DNA of 64,000 nucleotides from Eggerthellaceae bacterium UBA3686 (lineage in GTDB: Bacteria > Actinomycetota > Coriobacteriia > Coriobacteriales > Eggerthellaceae). Shown in pieces: positions 17,334-26,100 of the stretch. The stretch's first letter is position 1. Each line of letters begins with the position of its first letter. The stretch is taken from positions 47,535 through 111,534 of the forward strand of contig DFIX01000005.1 of NCBI GenBank assembly GCA_002371495.1, given 5' to 3'. Below the pieces are notes generated by a model that worked only from the letters and a program-made list of their open reading frames with translations, was not told where the DNA came from and ran no database searches. The translations under genes were made by a program, and so were the position numbers.

Positions 17334-18413
17334 TTAGTTGAGGATTGCCGGATCGAAGATGTCGTCCTTGAGCATCTGCATGAACTCCTCCGACAGGTAC
17401 AGCTCGAGCTTCTTGGCGGTAAAGTCGTTTTTAAGCGGATAGGCGGGGTCTTGGTAGTCGGCGAAGGCCTTCGCGCAGTAGGTCATGCCGCGCAGGGCGT
17501 TCATCTTCAGGAATGCCGAGAACCGTTCCTCGAAACATGATAGGTCGAATCGACCATCGACGATGCGCAGGTATTCTTCGACAAATGCCGAGCGCTGGGC
17601 GGGGCTGAAGATGAAATCCGTCGTCCAGACCGTCGTCGTCGGCGAAACGAAGTACGCCACATCGCGAACGGCCTCGCCGAGCACGGGCTTGTCCCAGTCG
17701 ATCATGTGCGTGAATCCCGAGGTGCCGGTGCCGGCGTCATGGGGAATGAGGAAATGGTCGGCTACAGCCTCGGTGTTTAAGATCTGCCGCGCCTCGCGGG
17801 CTTTCGCGGGTGCGTTGAGTAACCCTTTCACGCGGCTGAAGTAATGGTCGATGTAGGCTTTCACCTGATCGTCGACGTATGCGCTTGCCAGATACGCGCC
17901 GTACATCTGCATGTCCTCTTCGTAGAGGTCGACCAGGGCATCTGTCGGCTTCAGAATCGGGCAGTCGTCGGCAACTTCGACGCTGTGGATGTCGGCAAGC
18001 ACCGCTGCCGCTTCGGCAAGGTCGCCTTCGCGTTCGTAGTCGAGCTCGTCGCCCTCGATGAAGCTGATGACCGACATCCCGCGGGGCACGACCTCGCGCG
18101 TCTCGTCGACGAAGACGGGGCGCGGCGCCCGTTCGCAGGGTTCCAGTGCCTGCAACGCGCCAAACTCGTAGGCCGCCTGATGCTCCAAGTGCTGTTGGCT
18201 GATGTAATTGGCGCGCAGCACGAGCTTCTCGCCGGTTTCGGGGTGAATGAACCAGAAGTTCGCGTTATGCTCGCCGTTGCCGAGCGGGTGTATCTCGATT
18301 TCGGCGGCAGGCGACGCGCCTATGCCCCGTCTGAACGTCGTGCTGAGCGCGACGTAGCGCCGCGCCTCTTCGAGTGGCGCATTGCGTTTCGTCTCGTTTT
18401 GCGAAGCGTCCAT
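17334..18413 (-). CDS. APH/choline-kinase-like phosphotransferase, paralog 1
   Basis: 359 aa with an aminoglycoside-phosphotransferase-type kinase fold: nucleotide-binding lobe with KLVLRANY, and metal-binding MIDWDKP followed by DVAYF. The catalytic loop, normally HGDxxxxN, reads NTEAVADHFLI, so the usual catalytic Asp is Glu and the Asn is displaced. The same change is in the paralog at 20329-21363, so it is a clade feature, not random decay. Substrate unknown; resistance should not be assumed. Transcribed opposite to the ABC importer, with a 33-bp palindrome just upstream of its ATG. Confidence 0.8.
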   Translation of the reverse strand: MDASQNETKRNAPLEEARRYVALSTTFRRGIGASPAAEIEIHPLGNGEHNANFWFIHPETGEKLVLRANYISQQHLEHQAAYEFGALQALEPCERAPRPVFVDETREVVPRGMSVISFIEGDELDYEREGDLAEAAAVLADIHSVEVADDCPILKPTDALVDLYEEDMQMYGAYLASAYVDDQVKAYIDHYFSRVKGLLNAPAKAREARQILNTEAVADHFLIPHDAGTGTSGFTHMIDWDKPVLGEAVRDVAYFVSPTTTVWTTDFIFSPAQRSAFVEEYLRIVDGRFDLSCFEERFSAFLKMNALRGMTYCAKAFADYQDPAYPLKNDFTAKKLELYLSEEFMQMLKDDIFDPAILN

Positions 18414-18427
18414 GGTTCCTCCCGCGT

Positions 18428-18459
18428 ATGAGTCACCTTACCTGGTAGCCTGACTCATC
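18428..18459. repeat. 33-bp palindromic repeat, copy 3
   Basis: Same as copies 1 and 2 except the centre (TTACCTGGTAG) and one arm base. It lies between the stop of the DUF4418-like gene and the start of the phosphotransferase gene, both on the minus strand. Confidence 0.85.
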
Positions 18460-18461
18460 GT

Positions 18462-18902
18462 TTAGAGTTGGCGTTTGGGGAGGTCGGCAAGAGCGGGGTC
18501 GGATTTCACGATTTGAACGATGCCGATGATGGCGCATACGGCGCAAAGGGCCCAAACGATATGCGCCGTCGAATGGCAGTGCATGTCGGGCATGGCGCAC
18601 AGCCCGATCGCCATCTGGGTTGGGATGATCGCGGCGACGGCGGCGCAGGCTATGTAGCCGATTGCGATCGCGCGTCGGCCGGATTTATCCTTGCACGTTG
18701 CGGCGACCAAGGCGATGACTGCGCCTAGCGCGCCGATGAACGTGTCGGCGACGAAGGCCCAATGGCATTTCATGGGGGCGGTGTTGCCGTTGGCCAGCTC
18801 GAGTTGGCCGGGACAACCGCCCAGGAACGCTGCGACTGCTGCAATTGTAGCCATGGCGACGGCACCTACAATGCACGTTGCGATCCATACATTTCTTGTC
18901 AT
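18462..18902 (-). CDS. DUF4418-like four-TM membrane protein
   Basis: 146 aa with four hydrophobic segments (about 7-26, 50-68, 80-100, 115-135). PMKCHW after the first segment and the MPDMHCH loop match the conserved Cys/His pattern of DUF4418 proteins, suggesting metal binding or a redox pair on one side of the membrane. Function of the family is not established; members are often found beside FtsX/LolD-type ABC systems such as the one at 10.9-12.7 kb. I chose ATG 18902 (AAAGGA upstream) over an upstream in-frame ATG at 18983. Confidence 0.75.
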   Translation of the reverse strand: MTRNVWIATCIVGAVAMATIAAVAAFLGGCPGQLELANGNTAPMKCHWAFVADTFIGALGAVIALVAATCKDKSGRRAIAIGYIACAAVAAIIPTQMAIGLCAMPDMHCHSTAHIVWALCAVCAIIGIVQIVKSDPALADLPKRQL

Positions 18903-19026
18903 AGTTGTTCCTTTCGCTAATAATTTACCTGCAATTTCACAAGGACGTCGAGGTCGCGCAACATTGCTGTGCGAAAATGCCATAGGTATCCAAAATATCC
19001 AATGAAGTATGATAGCTTATGGCGAT

Positions 19027-19045
19027 TATTGGATTGTGTCGAATT
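19027..19045. promoter_or_regulatory. Operator-like palindrome, site 3 (weak)
   Basis: TATTGGATTGTGTCGAATT resembles the recurring TATTGGAC-N-GTCCAATA motif and lies 23 bp upstream of the MFS gene. The match is partial. Confidence 0.35.
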
Positions 19046-19067
19046 TAGGGAAAGGGAAGCGGTTTCC

Positions 19068-20324
19068 ATGGGCAAGCTCGACCCTGGAGCATACTCTGCC
19101 ATCCTGCGCACCCGGCAGGCGTACCGTTTCGATTTCGGCGCCTTGCTCATGCGCCTATTCGCCTACACCACGACCATCGGCACGATCTCGATGCTGACGT
19201 TGGCCGGGGCATCGGCGTTCGAGGCTTCGAGCGTCGCCTCGCTCATCGCAGTGTGCATGTTCTTCGTCGCCCCGCGCGTATCGAAGCGCATCGACGAACG
19301 GGGTCAGAGCGCGGTCGTGCCCGGCGCAACCGCCATTGCCGCCGTCGGTTTGGCGCTCATGTTTGCAACGACGCACCTGCATGGCCCCTTCTGGCTGAAC
19401 TACCTGGCAGCGCCCCTCGTAAGCTTCCTGCCCAACGCCCAGGCGCTCGTGCGAACGCGCTGGACCTACCTCATTTCATCGGGCAAGCTCGGGGACGACG
19501 CCCCACCGCTCAAGACGGCCTATGCGTACGAGGGCGTGCTCGAGGACATCGCTTTCATGGTGGGGCCGGCTGCGGCCATCGCCTTGTCTGCAGCCATTGC
19601 GCCCATTGCCGGCATGCTCATTGGTGCCGTCGCCTATTGCACCGGGGCCGCATTGCTCATCTCGGCGAAAGACACTGAGCCGACTCCCGGTTGGAAAGGC
19701 GCAGCAGAACCTAGCGTCCTCGAATCCAAGACCGAACGGGGCAAAGGCAAAGCCGCAAGCGTGCTTAGGACATCGCCTGTCGTGCGGGTCCTGTTCGTGG
19801 TCATGATCTTGTTCAGCTCGGTGTACGGTTCGTTCGACACCTCGGCCATCAGCTATTGCGAATCCATCGACCAGGCATCCTTCGCCAGCATCGTGTTCGT
19901 GGTCGAATCGGTGCTCTCGGTTTTCGTGAGCTTTTCGTTCGGCATGCTCGGCCTGGCAGCGCCTCTCAGGCGGCAGTTCGTGGTGTTCTCGATCCTGTTC
20001 GGTTGCCTGTATTCGTTGTTTTTCCTGGTGGGCTCGCCCGCGTCGCTTCTCGTCATCGCTTGCGTTTCCTCCGTGAGCTATGCCCCTCTTTACATCACGG
20101 CGAACGTGACCTGCGAGCGTGCGGTGCCGTCCGCGAACCTTACCGAGGCCATTTCGTGGTTGGCATCGGGCCAGAGCATCGGAATGGTCATCGGGCCCAT
20201 ATCGGCGGGCGCAGTGGTTGATATCTTCGGCCCCTTGGCTGGGTTCAACCTAACCGCCCTGTTCGCAGCCTCAATCGTGGTGGTCGTCTTGGCGTGCGTG
20301 CCCGTTCTGCGCAAGCATCTGTAG
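19068..20324 (+). CDS. Major facilitator superfamily transporter
   Basis: 418 aa with about 12 hydrophobic segments and a central cytoplasmic loop (residues about 205-235) rich in charged residues. No signature identifies the substrate; drug or metabolite efflux is the usual role of such carriers. ATG 19068 has AAAGGGA upstream; the longer in-frame extension from 18969 lacks support. Its 3' end is 4 bp from the end of the convergent phosphotransferase gene, with no terminator between. Confidence 0.85.
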   Translation: MGKLDPGAYSAILRTRQAYRFDFGALLMRLFAYTTTIGTISMLTLAGASAFEASSVASLIAVCMFFVAPRVSKRIDERGQSAVVPGATAIAAVGLALMFATTHLHGPFWLNYLAAPLVSFLPNAQALVRTRWTYLISSGKLGDDAPPLKTAYAYEGVLEDIAFMVGPAAAIALSAAIAPIAGMLIGAVAYCTGAALLISAKDTEPTPGWKGAAEPSVLESKTERGKGKAASVLRTSPVVRVLFVVMILFSSVYGSFDTSAISYCESIDQASFASIVFVVESVLSVFVSFSFGMLGLAAPLRRQFVVFSILFGCLYSLFFLVGSPASLLVIACVSSVSYAPLYITANVTCERAVPSANLTEAISWLASGQSIGMVIGPISAGAVVDIFGPLAGFNLTALFAASIVVVVLACVPVLRKHL

Positions 20325-20328
20325 ATGT

Positions 20329-21363
20329 CTACAGGTCAAAGCAGTTGGCTGCGAGCATGTTCATGAAATCGTCGGACAGGTAGATGGGAAGCTTGGCGGC
20401 CGTCTTCTCGGTCGTATGTTCATTTCCGCTTCCGTAGGTGACCAGCGCCTTGCAGCACCAGGTAACGCTGCGCAGCGCCGTCATCATCTGCCAGGCGCCG
20501 AACCGCGCATCGAAGCCATCGCGCGCAAAGCGCCCGTCGACCGCTTGCCAGTACCTCTCGACAAGGCTTTCGACCTCGCTGGTTGGGAAGAGGAACTCCG
20601 AATCCCAATACGTGGTCGTGGGTGCGCAGAAATAGGCGACGTCTTGCGCGACCTCGCCGATTATCGGGCGTTCCCAATCGATACAGTATCCAGGGTCCGC
20701 ATCGGGGCTCCCCGGCTTTTCGGGCAACAGAAAATGCGAGGGAAGCGTCTCGGTATTCACGATGTGTCCGTTCGCGGTGGCGGGCGGTGCCTCGTCGAGC
20801 GCCCGGCGTGCATGGCGCATGAATCGCTCCGCCCATTTGGTTACGCGGGCGTCCTCGAAAACTGAAGTGCGGTAAAGCTCGAAGCGGGCAGCGCATTCGT
20901 TGAATAGCTCGCCGAGCGGGTCGGTGGGGCGGTGGATACTGCAATTGTTCTCGATAGGCACAGCGTGCACATCGGCCATGAGCTGAATTGCGTTTTCGAG
21001 GTCGCCTGGCTTCAGGTTATCGAAATCGAGTTGGCGGCCCTCGCAAAACGAAATGACCATGGCGCCCTTGCCGGGAGCTTCGGGCCCGTCGTCGAGGTAG
21101 AGCGGCTGCGGCGTGCGCCCGCAAGGCGCGAGCGCGCGCAAAGCGCCGAACTCGTATGCCACCTGGTTTTCGTGGAAAGGCTGGCTTGCGACGTTGACGC
21201 GCAGCACGAAGGCGCGCCCCGTTGCGGGATCGTCGAAGCGGTAGTTCAGGTTGTGCTCGCCTTGCCCGAGATGGCGGGGGCGAAGCTCAGCGTGCTCGTC
21301 GATTCCGACGGCCCTTTTGAGCGAGGCGTTCTCATTCAGATATCGCTCGATAGTTTCGTCCAT
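20329..21363 (-). CDS. APH/choline-kinase-like phosphotransferase, paralog 2
   Basis: 344 aa, clear paralog of 17334-18413 (shared LGQGEHNLNYRF nucleotide loop, NTETLPSHFLLP catalytic loop and CIDWERPIIGEVAQDVAYF metal loop). The catalytic HGD motif is again NTE. ATG 21363 is chosen because AAAAGG lies 8 nt upstream; in-frame ATGs at 21369 and 21444 are alternatives. About 80 bp upstream ends a strong terminator that closes the putative small RNA 21443-21553, so the gene may be attenuated by that leader. Confidence 0.8.
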   Translation of the reverse strand: MDETIERYLNENASLKRAVGIDEHAELRPRHLGQGEHNLNYRFDDPATGRAFVLRVNVASQPFHENQVAYEFGALRALAPCGRTPQPLYLDDGPEAPGKGAMVISFCEGRQLDFDNLKPGDLENAIQLMADVHAVPIENNCSIHRPTDPLGELFNECAARFELYRTSVFEDARVTKWAERFMRHARRALDEAPPATANGHIVNTETLPSHFLLPEKPGSPDADPGYCIDWERPIIGEVAQDVAYFCAPTTTYWDSEFLFPTSEVESLVERYWQAVDGRFARDGFDARFGAWQMMTALRSVTWCCKALVTYGSGNEHTTEKTAAKLPIYLSDDFMNMLAANCFDL

Positions 21364-21442
21364 GAGCATCCTTTTCCCAGGTTTTGGGACTGCGGGACGC
21401 TCACTCTGGGTAACTGTCCCGCTCCAAGAAATCATAGCACCC

Positions 21443-21489
21443 AAAAAGAAAAGGATCGCCGCGCGATGAGGGAAGGAAAGCGGCGATCC
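21443..21489 (-). terminator. Intrinsic terminator of putative small RNA 1
   Basis: On the minus strand GGATCGCCGC pairs with GCGGCGATCC across a 17-nt loop (TTTCCTTCCCTCATCGC), followed by TTTTCTTTTT. A classic intrinsic terminator. Confidence 0.88.
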
Positions 21490-21553
21490 CGAGAATTAAG
21501 AAGGAGGCGGACCCGATTTGGAGGGGGTGTACGAATCCGCCGTGCTTCAGACC
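21443..21553 (-). ncRNA. Putative C-rich small RNA or attenuated leader, copy 1
   Basis: A minus-strand unit with its own promoter (TTGTCA, 17-bp spacer, TATATT) and a terminator about 110 nt later. The first half forms a 10-bp hairpin GGCGGATTCG/CGGGTCCGCC with a C-rich loop containing CCCCCTCC, followed by CCTCCTTC. A homologous unit at 44036-44131 keeps the stem by G-U and G-C exchange. Exposed CCUCC segments could pair with Shine-Dalgarno sequences. I do not recognise a known RNA family. Confidence 0.6.
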
Positions 21554-21559
21554 TCTTTC

Positions 21560-21588
21560 AATATAGGACATAGTCGAATAAATGACAA
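21560..21588 (-). promoter_or_regulatory. Promoter of small RNA 1 with operator-like spacer, site 4
   Basis: -35 TTGTCA (21588-21583), 17-bp spacer, -10 TATATT (21565-21560). The spacer holds a copy of the recurring motif (plus strand TATAGGACATAGTCGAATAA), so a repressor bound there would block the promoter. Confidence 0.7.
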
Positions 21589-21713
21589 GACCTAAAATAA
21601 GATTTGTTCTATTTTATGAACTTAGCTAAAGTTGTTAGCCAAAGCTAAGAGACGAGGGCTCCACAGCGCCGACTGACGCTGCTTGTCTAGCCGGATCCGT
21701 GGGAAGCAGATGA

Positions 21714-21765
21714 GCGTGAACAGACGATATGCCCATCGCAAGACGGGCATATCGTCTGTTCACGC
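21714..21765. repeat. Perfect 21-bp hairpin upstream of the kinase locus
   Basis: GCGTGAACAGACGATATGCC(C) and its exact reverse complement flank a 10-nt loop. No T-run follows. It lies about 100 bp upstream of the 429-aa gene. The rest of the 21364-21866 gap is small RNA 1 and its promoter. Confidence 0.9.
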
Positions 21766-21866
21766 CAGTATTCGCGACGTCCTCATTAACGCCCTCTCCT
21801 GTTCATGCCCCATCGCCGCCAAGTGCGATATCATGAGCGTAACGGCATACGTGAAAGGGACATGCT

Positions 21867-23156
21867 ATGCAAGAATATACACGTCTTGTAAGCAGCACGT
21901 TCTGGAAAAAACTTGAAAGCAATTCGCAGGGCGACACGGACTGGGCGAATGCCGAGGAGATGATAAAATACCTCGCGAATCCCCAGTTCAACGCTCCGCT
22001 CTCGTTCGTGCTGGCCCGCATCTTGCAGCGCAAGTTCCCAGAACAGCTTGCGGGAACCCAACCTGCCGAGCAGCTCGACGGACGAGTGGCGGAACAGGAC
22101 CTGCCGCGCTATCTCTCACTCATCCACGACCTTTTCAGCCGAACGGGCACTGCTGGCCTGTTCAGGAACAGCCAGATTACGGGCTATCTGGACGGCTCGA
22201 TCAAGAGCCTGCGCCGCGACGGCTGCTTCTGCTTGGGCTTCGTTTTGGCGCTCGGCGAAGACGACATGCTCGAGGTGCTGCAGGCGTGCGGGCAGCCCGG
22301 CTTCAATTTCCGCGACCCGCAGGAGCTGGTCTACTTCTTCTGCTTCTGCAACCAAGAACTCTATGACGAAGTCGGCGAGCCAAACCCCTTCGGATGGAAG
22401 TTCGCCCAGCAGCTGCTCGACGAGGTGGCCAGCGCCACCGAGGGCGTAGCGCCGCCGGAATCGCAGATCGCACCCGGCCAGACCGCGCAGCTAGAAGACG
22501 ACATCTTGCAAATGCTCGATGCGCCTGCAACACCCGAACAACGCGCCGACATGTTGCGCGATTACCTCCTGCGGCAAGCGCCGCAGCTGACAGGCTATTC
22601 CCAAACCGCCTACGCTTGCTTCGACGACTTGCTCGACCAGGTGACAGAGCTCTGCGAGCAAAACTCGGGCGAACAGGCACCCGAAAAGGAATCGGTCCGC
22701 TTGGCGTGGGTAAGCGGTCAGATGTATCGCAACATTTGGCCGCAATACGGCGAGGGCACCACGGGGGATTTCGTCCCGCTTCAGAAATCTACGCCGGGGC
22801 TTCCCGACAACCTGACTGTCGATCCTCTGTGGCGAGCGCGCCTACTGAAGCTGCGTACTCGTAAGGTTCCCGTCACGAAACACGATATCCTGTTCTTGAG
22901 CATGATTCTGTGGGAATGGTGGGACACGGGCCTCGACGGCAAGGAAGCCGTGGAAAGCTTCATATTCGAGGTCAACGACACGCTGTACCGCATCGGTATG
23001 CCGGGCATCTACCTGCCCGACAGCTTTGACCGCCTCATCCTGCTCGCAGTGGCTTCGGGTTGCCCGACGGCGTTTCTCGGCGATTTCTACGAAGCCGGCG
23101 CCGACGAGCGCATCGTTACCGAGCTTGTCGAGAAGAGCCGTAGCAGGCAGAGGTAG
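21867..23156 (+). CDS. Uncharacterised 429-aa partner of the kinase-TIR gene
   Basis: 429-aa soluble, acidic protein with no signal peptide, TM segment or motif I recognise. It is alpha-helical in character, with a Trp-rich patch LSMILWEWWDTG near 345-356. It lies 12 bp upstream of the kinase-TIR-propeller gene, so the two are almost certainly one operon; it may be the cytoplasmic partner or substrate of that kinase. The start ATG 21867 has GAAAGGGA upstream. Context is the only functional clue. Confidence 0.75.
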   Translation: MQEYTRLVSSTFWKKLESNSQGDTDWANAEEMIKYLANPQFNAPLSFVLARILQRKFPEQLAGTQPAEQLDGRVAEQDLPRYLSLIHDLFSRTGTAGLFRNSQITGYLDGSIKSLRRDGCFCLGFVLALGEDDMLEVLQACGQPGFNFRDPQELVYFFCFCNQELYDEVGEPNPFGWKFAQQLLDEVASATEGVAPPESQIAPGQTAQLEDDILQMLDAPATPEQRADMLRDYLLRQAPQLTGYSQTAYACFDDLLDQVTELCEQNSGEQAPEKESVRLAWVSGQMYRNIWPQYGEGTTGDFVPLQKSTPGLPDNLTVDPLWRARLLKLRTRKVPVTKHDILFLSMILWEWWDTGLDGKEAVESFIFEVNDTLYRIGMPGIYLPDSFDRLILLAVASGCPTAFLGDFYEAGADERIVTELVEKSRSRQR

Positions 23157-23168
23157 CAGGAGGGGGCT

Positions 23169-26100
23169 TTGAATTCGTCGCGCACAAGGAAAGTGCTTTC
23201 TCCGGGCACGATCGTGCGGATGCCCGACGGCTTTTGCTGCCAGATAACCGGCGCCGTCATCAGCGAAGGCGGTGGCAGCATCATCTACCCGGTGTCGCGC
23301 GTGCGCATCGACGCGCAGGGCGTGCGCCGCCAAGAGATGGAATACGCGTTGAAGGAATGCTTCCCTATCTCCGATCGGCATCGGTTTGGGCGGCGGGAAG
23401 ACGGCGCCGTCGTAGCCGAAGACCCCGCCGAAGGCGCAGAAGACTTCCTCGCATACGTGAAGAAGATGCAATTGACGGAACGGGACGCCACGAGCCGTAT
23501 CTACCATACGGCATTTCGCATGGTGCCCATCGTGGAGTCCGCCGAAGAAGTGGAGCTCTCCTTTGATGAAGGGCGCACCTTTCACGCGGTCGGCAACGTC
23601 ATGACGGTCATGGAGTCGCTCGCCGGCAAGGGTACGACGCTCCGGGCGTTCCTCGCCGACAACACGCGCGGCGTGCCGGCGCTCGTCGCGCTGCGCATCA
23701 TCCAGCAGGTGCTGTTCGCCTTGCGCGAGGTGCACGACGCAGGCTACCTGCACCTGGACATCCAGGATGGCAACATCCTGCTGCAGGGAAACCTCGACGA
23801 CGGCAGCATCCAGGCCACGCTCATCGACTTCGGCTCGGCGCGACCGCTGCAGGATGATGGCCTCACGGCGCCCATCCAAGACCGCGCCCTGTTCTCGACG
23901 CGCGGGTTCTCGGCACCCGAGATGGCACGCAACGACGGAACCTTGCGCCTCGGGCCCCAGGCCGACCTGTATTCCACCGGCTACCTGCTGTTGTTCCTGC
24001 TCACGGGCACGCGCTACGACCCTCGCTCCCTCGCCAACGCGCACGGCGGACAGGTGCTCACCCCCATGCGCATGCGGCACACCCAATGCCCCACCCACCT
24101 GCAGGGCGCGCTGCAAGCGCTGCTGCAGAAGGCGCTCACGCAAGACCCGACCGCACGTTACGCCACCGCCGACGAGATGCTGCGCGAGGTAACCGCGCTC
24201 GCAGACGCCCTTGCGCCGAAGCCGAGTGTGCTTGCCGCCGTGGCCTATGATGCGTTCATCTGCTACAAGCACAACGAACGCAACGACCGCGCGGCGGCCA
24301 CGCTGCGGCATGCGCTCGAGCACTACCGCATTCCCACCGAGGTGCAGAAAGCCAGCGGCAAGCAGCGCTTCGACCGCGTGTTCCTCGACACCGACGAGCT
24401 TTCGAGCTGCGCAAACCTGGGCGCAGCCATCAAAGATGCCCTCGTTTCCGCATCCTGGCTCATCGTGGTGTGCTCGCCGGAAACGCCCACGTCGCCGTGG
24501 GTCGCGCAAGAGATCGACACTTTCCTCGAGCACCACGACGCCTCGCACATCCTGACCGTGCTCACCGCGGGCGAACCCGACGAATCGTTCCCCGAGCGGC
24601 TGCGCACGGCTTCCCGCGACGACATGATGTTCGCGGCCGACGCCCGCGCCGCCACGTTGAGCGACATGGAGAAGGCCATCCGCCGCGACACCGTCTTGCG
24701 GGTGGCCGCTCCCATGCTCGGCGTGTCCTACGATGCGCTGAAGCAGCGCCGGCGCGCCTGGCAGATGCGGCGGGCCATGGCGGCGCTCGGCGTCGTGCTG
24801 GCCGTCGCGCTCGCGTTCGCCGGTGTCATGTGGCAGGACAACCTGCGCATCCAGGCGGAATACGAGAAGGCGCAGATTCGTGAATCCCATTACCTGGCGC
24901 AGGAATCCGAGCGCGCCCTCCTGCAGGAAGACAACCGGTTCGAAGCCGTGCGCATCGCCCTGCAGGCCTTGCCCAGCAGCGAGCAGAGCCGCCCCTATGT
25001 CGCCGAAGCCGAACGCGCCCTGTCGATGGCGTTACGTCATTACGGCGCGACCAACGCCACAACATACGAGGCCCGCCTCGATGCGGGCGGAGAGGTGTCG
25101 GCCGTCTGCATCTCCGACGACCTGCGCTATGTCACCATCACCAGCATTGCCGATACAACCATATGGGTGAGCACGTGGGATGCCCAAACCGGGCAGCAGC
25201 TGTGGAAACAGCGCCTCGGCGACCTGGCAACCACGTCATATGGCTTTGTCGGGGGGATGTTCAGCACCGGTGAGGGCTACGTCAAATACGCGCCGGGCAC
25301 CGATACGCTCGTCGTGGGCACGTTCCACGCGGTGGCGGGGGTCGACGCAGGCACCGGCAATGTCCTGTGGAACAAGGAACTGTACACCGTTGAGGGCAAC
25401 ACCATATACGGCATGCTGCACGACGTCGTGTTCCCGAAGTCGGAGAACTCCGACACGGCGTACCTGTTCCGTGAACCCGAGAAAAAAGGCAAAGGCACGA
25501 GCATCCAGATTGACGCCGTCGACGTGGAAAGCGGAGACGTCAAGCGCACCGTCAGCACCGGGGTGAACGTCACCTGGTCCTACGAGGATGCGTTCCTGGT
25601 GGCACCTTCACAGGATTACGCGCTGATGGTAGGTGCCCGCGAGGATGACGACAGCGAATACACCTGCGTGAGCCTGTCGGATGGCTCCACCGTTGCATCG
25701 GGTAAACTCGAGGGCCTGCCGATGAACGCATGGGTGCACGGGAGCACGATCATAGCCGAGGACTGGTTCGTTGCCACTTACCAGCCCGGTGCCGACGATG
25801 CGGCGCCTGGCACCATGCGCCTGTATCGCATCGAGAAGGGGGCGGGCAGCCACGGCGCTGCAGCCAACACCGGGCGCAGCTGGGTGACCGAGCTGCCCAT
25901 GAGCCAACCCTGGTCCAAACGGTTCGAATCTACGAGCCGGGCGCAACTCTCCAACCTCGCGCATAACCTGAAGAAGACCCCCACGGCGTTCCAGTTCGGA
26001 CAGCTCTTGGCCGACGGCAAATCGGTCCGGCTGTCCTTGGCGGCCGATCACGACATATACCTCGTAGACGCGGACACCGGCGAGATCTTCTCCCACGAGA

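Noticed and set aside
17334..21363. Aminoglycoside resistance genes
   Set aside because: APH-like fold only; the catalytic loop is divergent and nothing links them to antibiotics.
22842..24890. 682-aa minus-strand open frame opposite the kinase gene
   Set aside because: Antisense shadow of the kinase frame caused by G/C third positions; no ribosome binding site and no recognisable domain, while the plus strand encodes clear kinase and TIR motifs.
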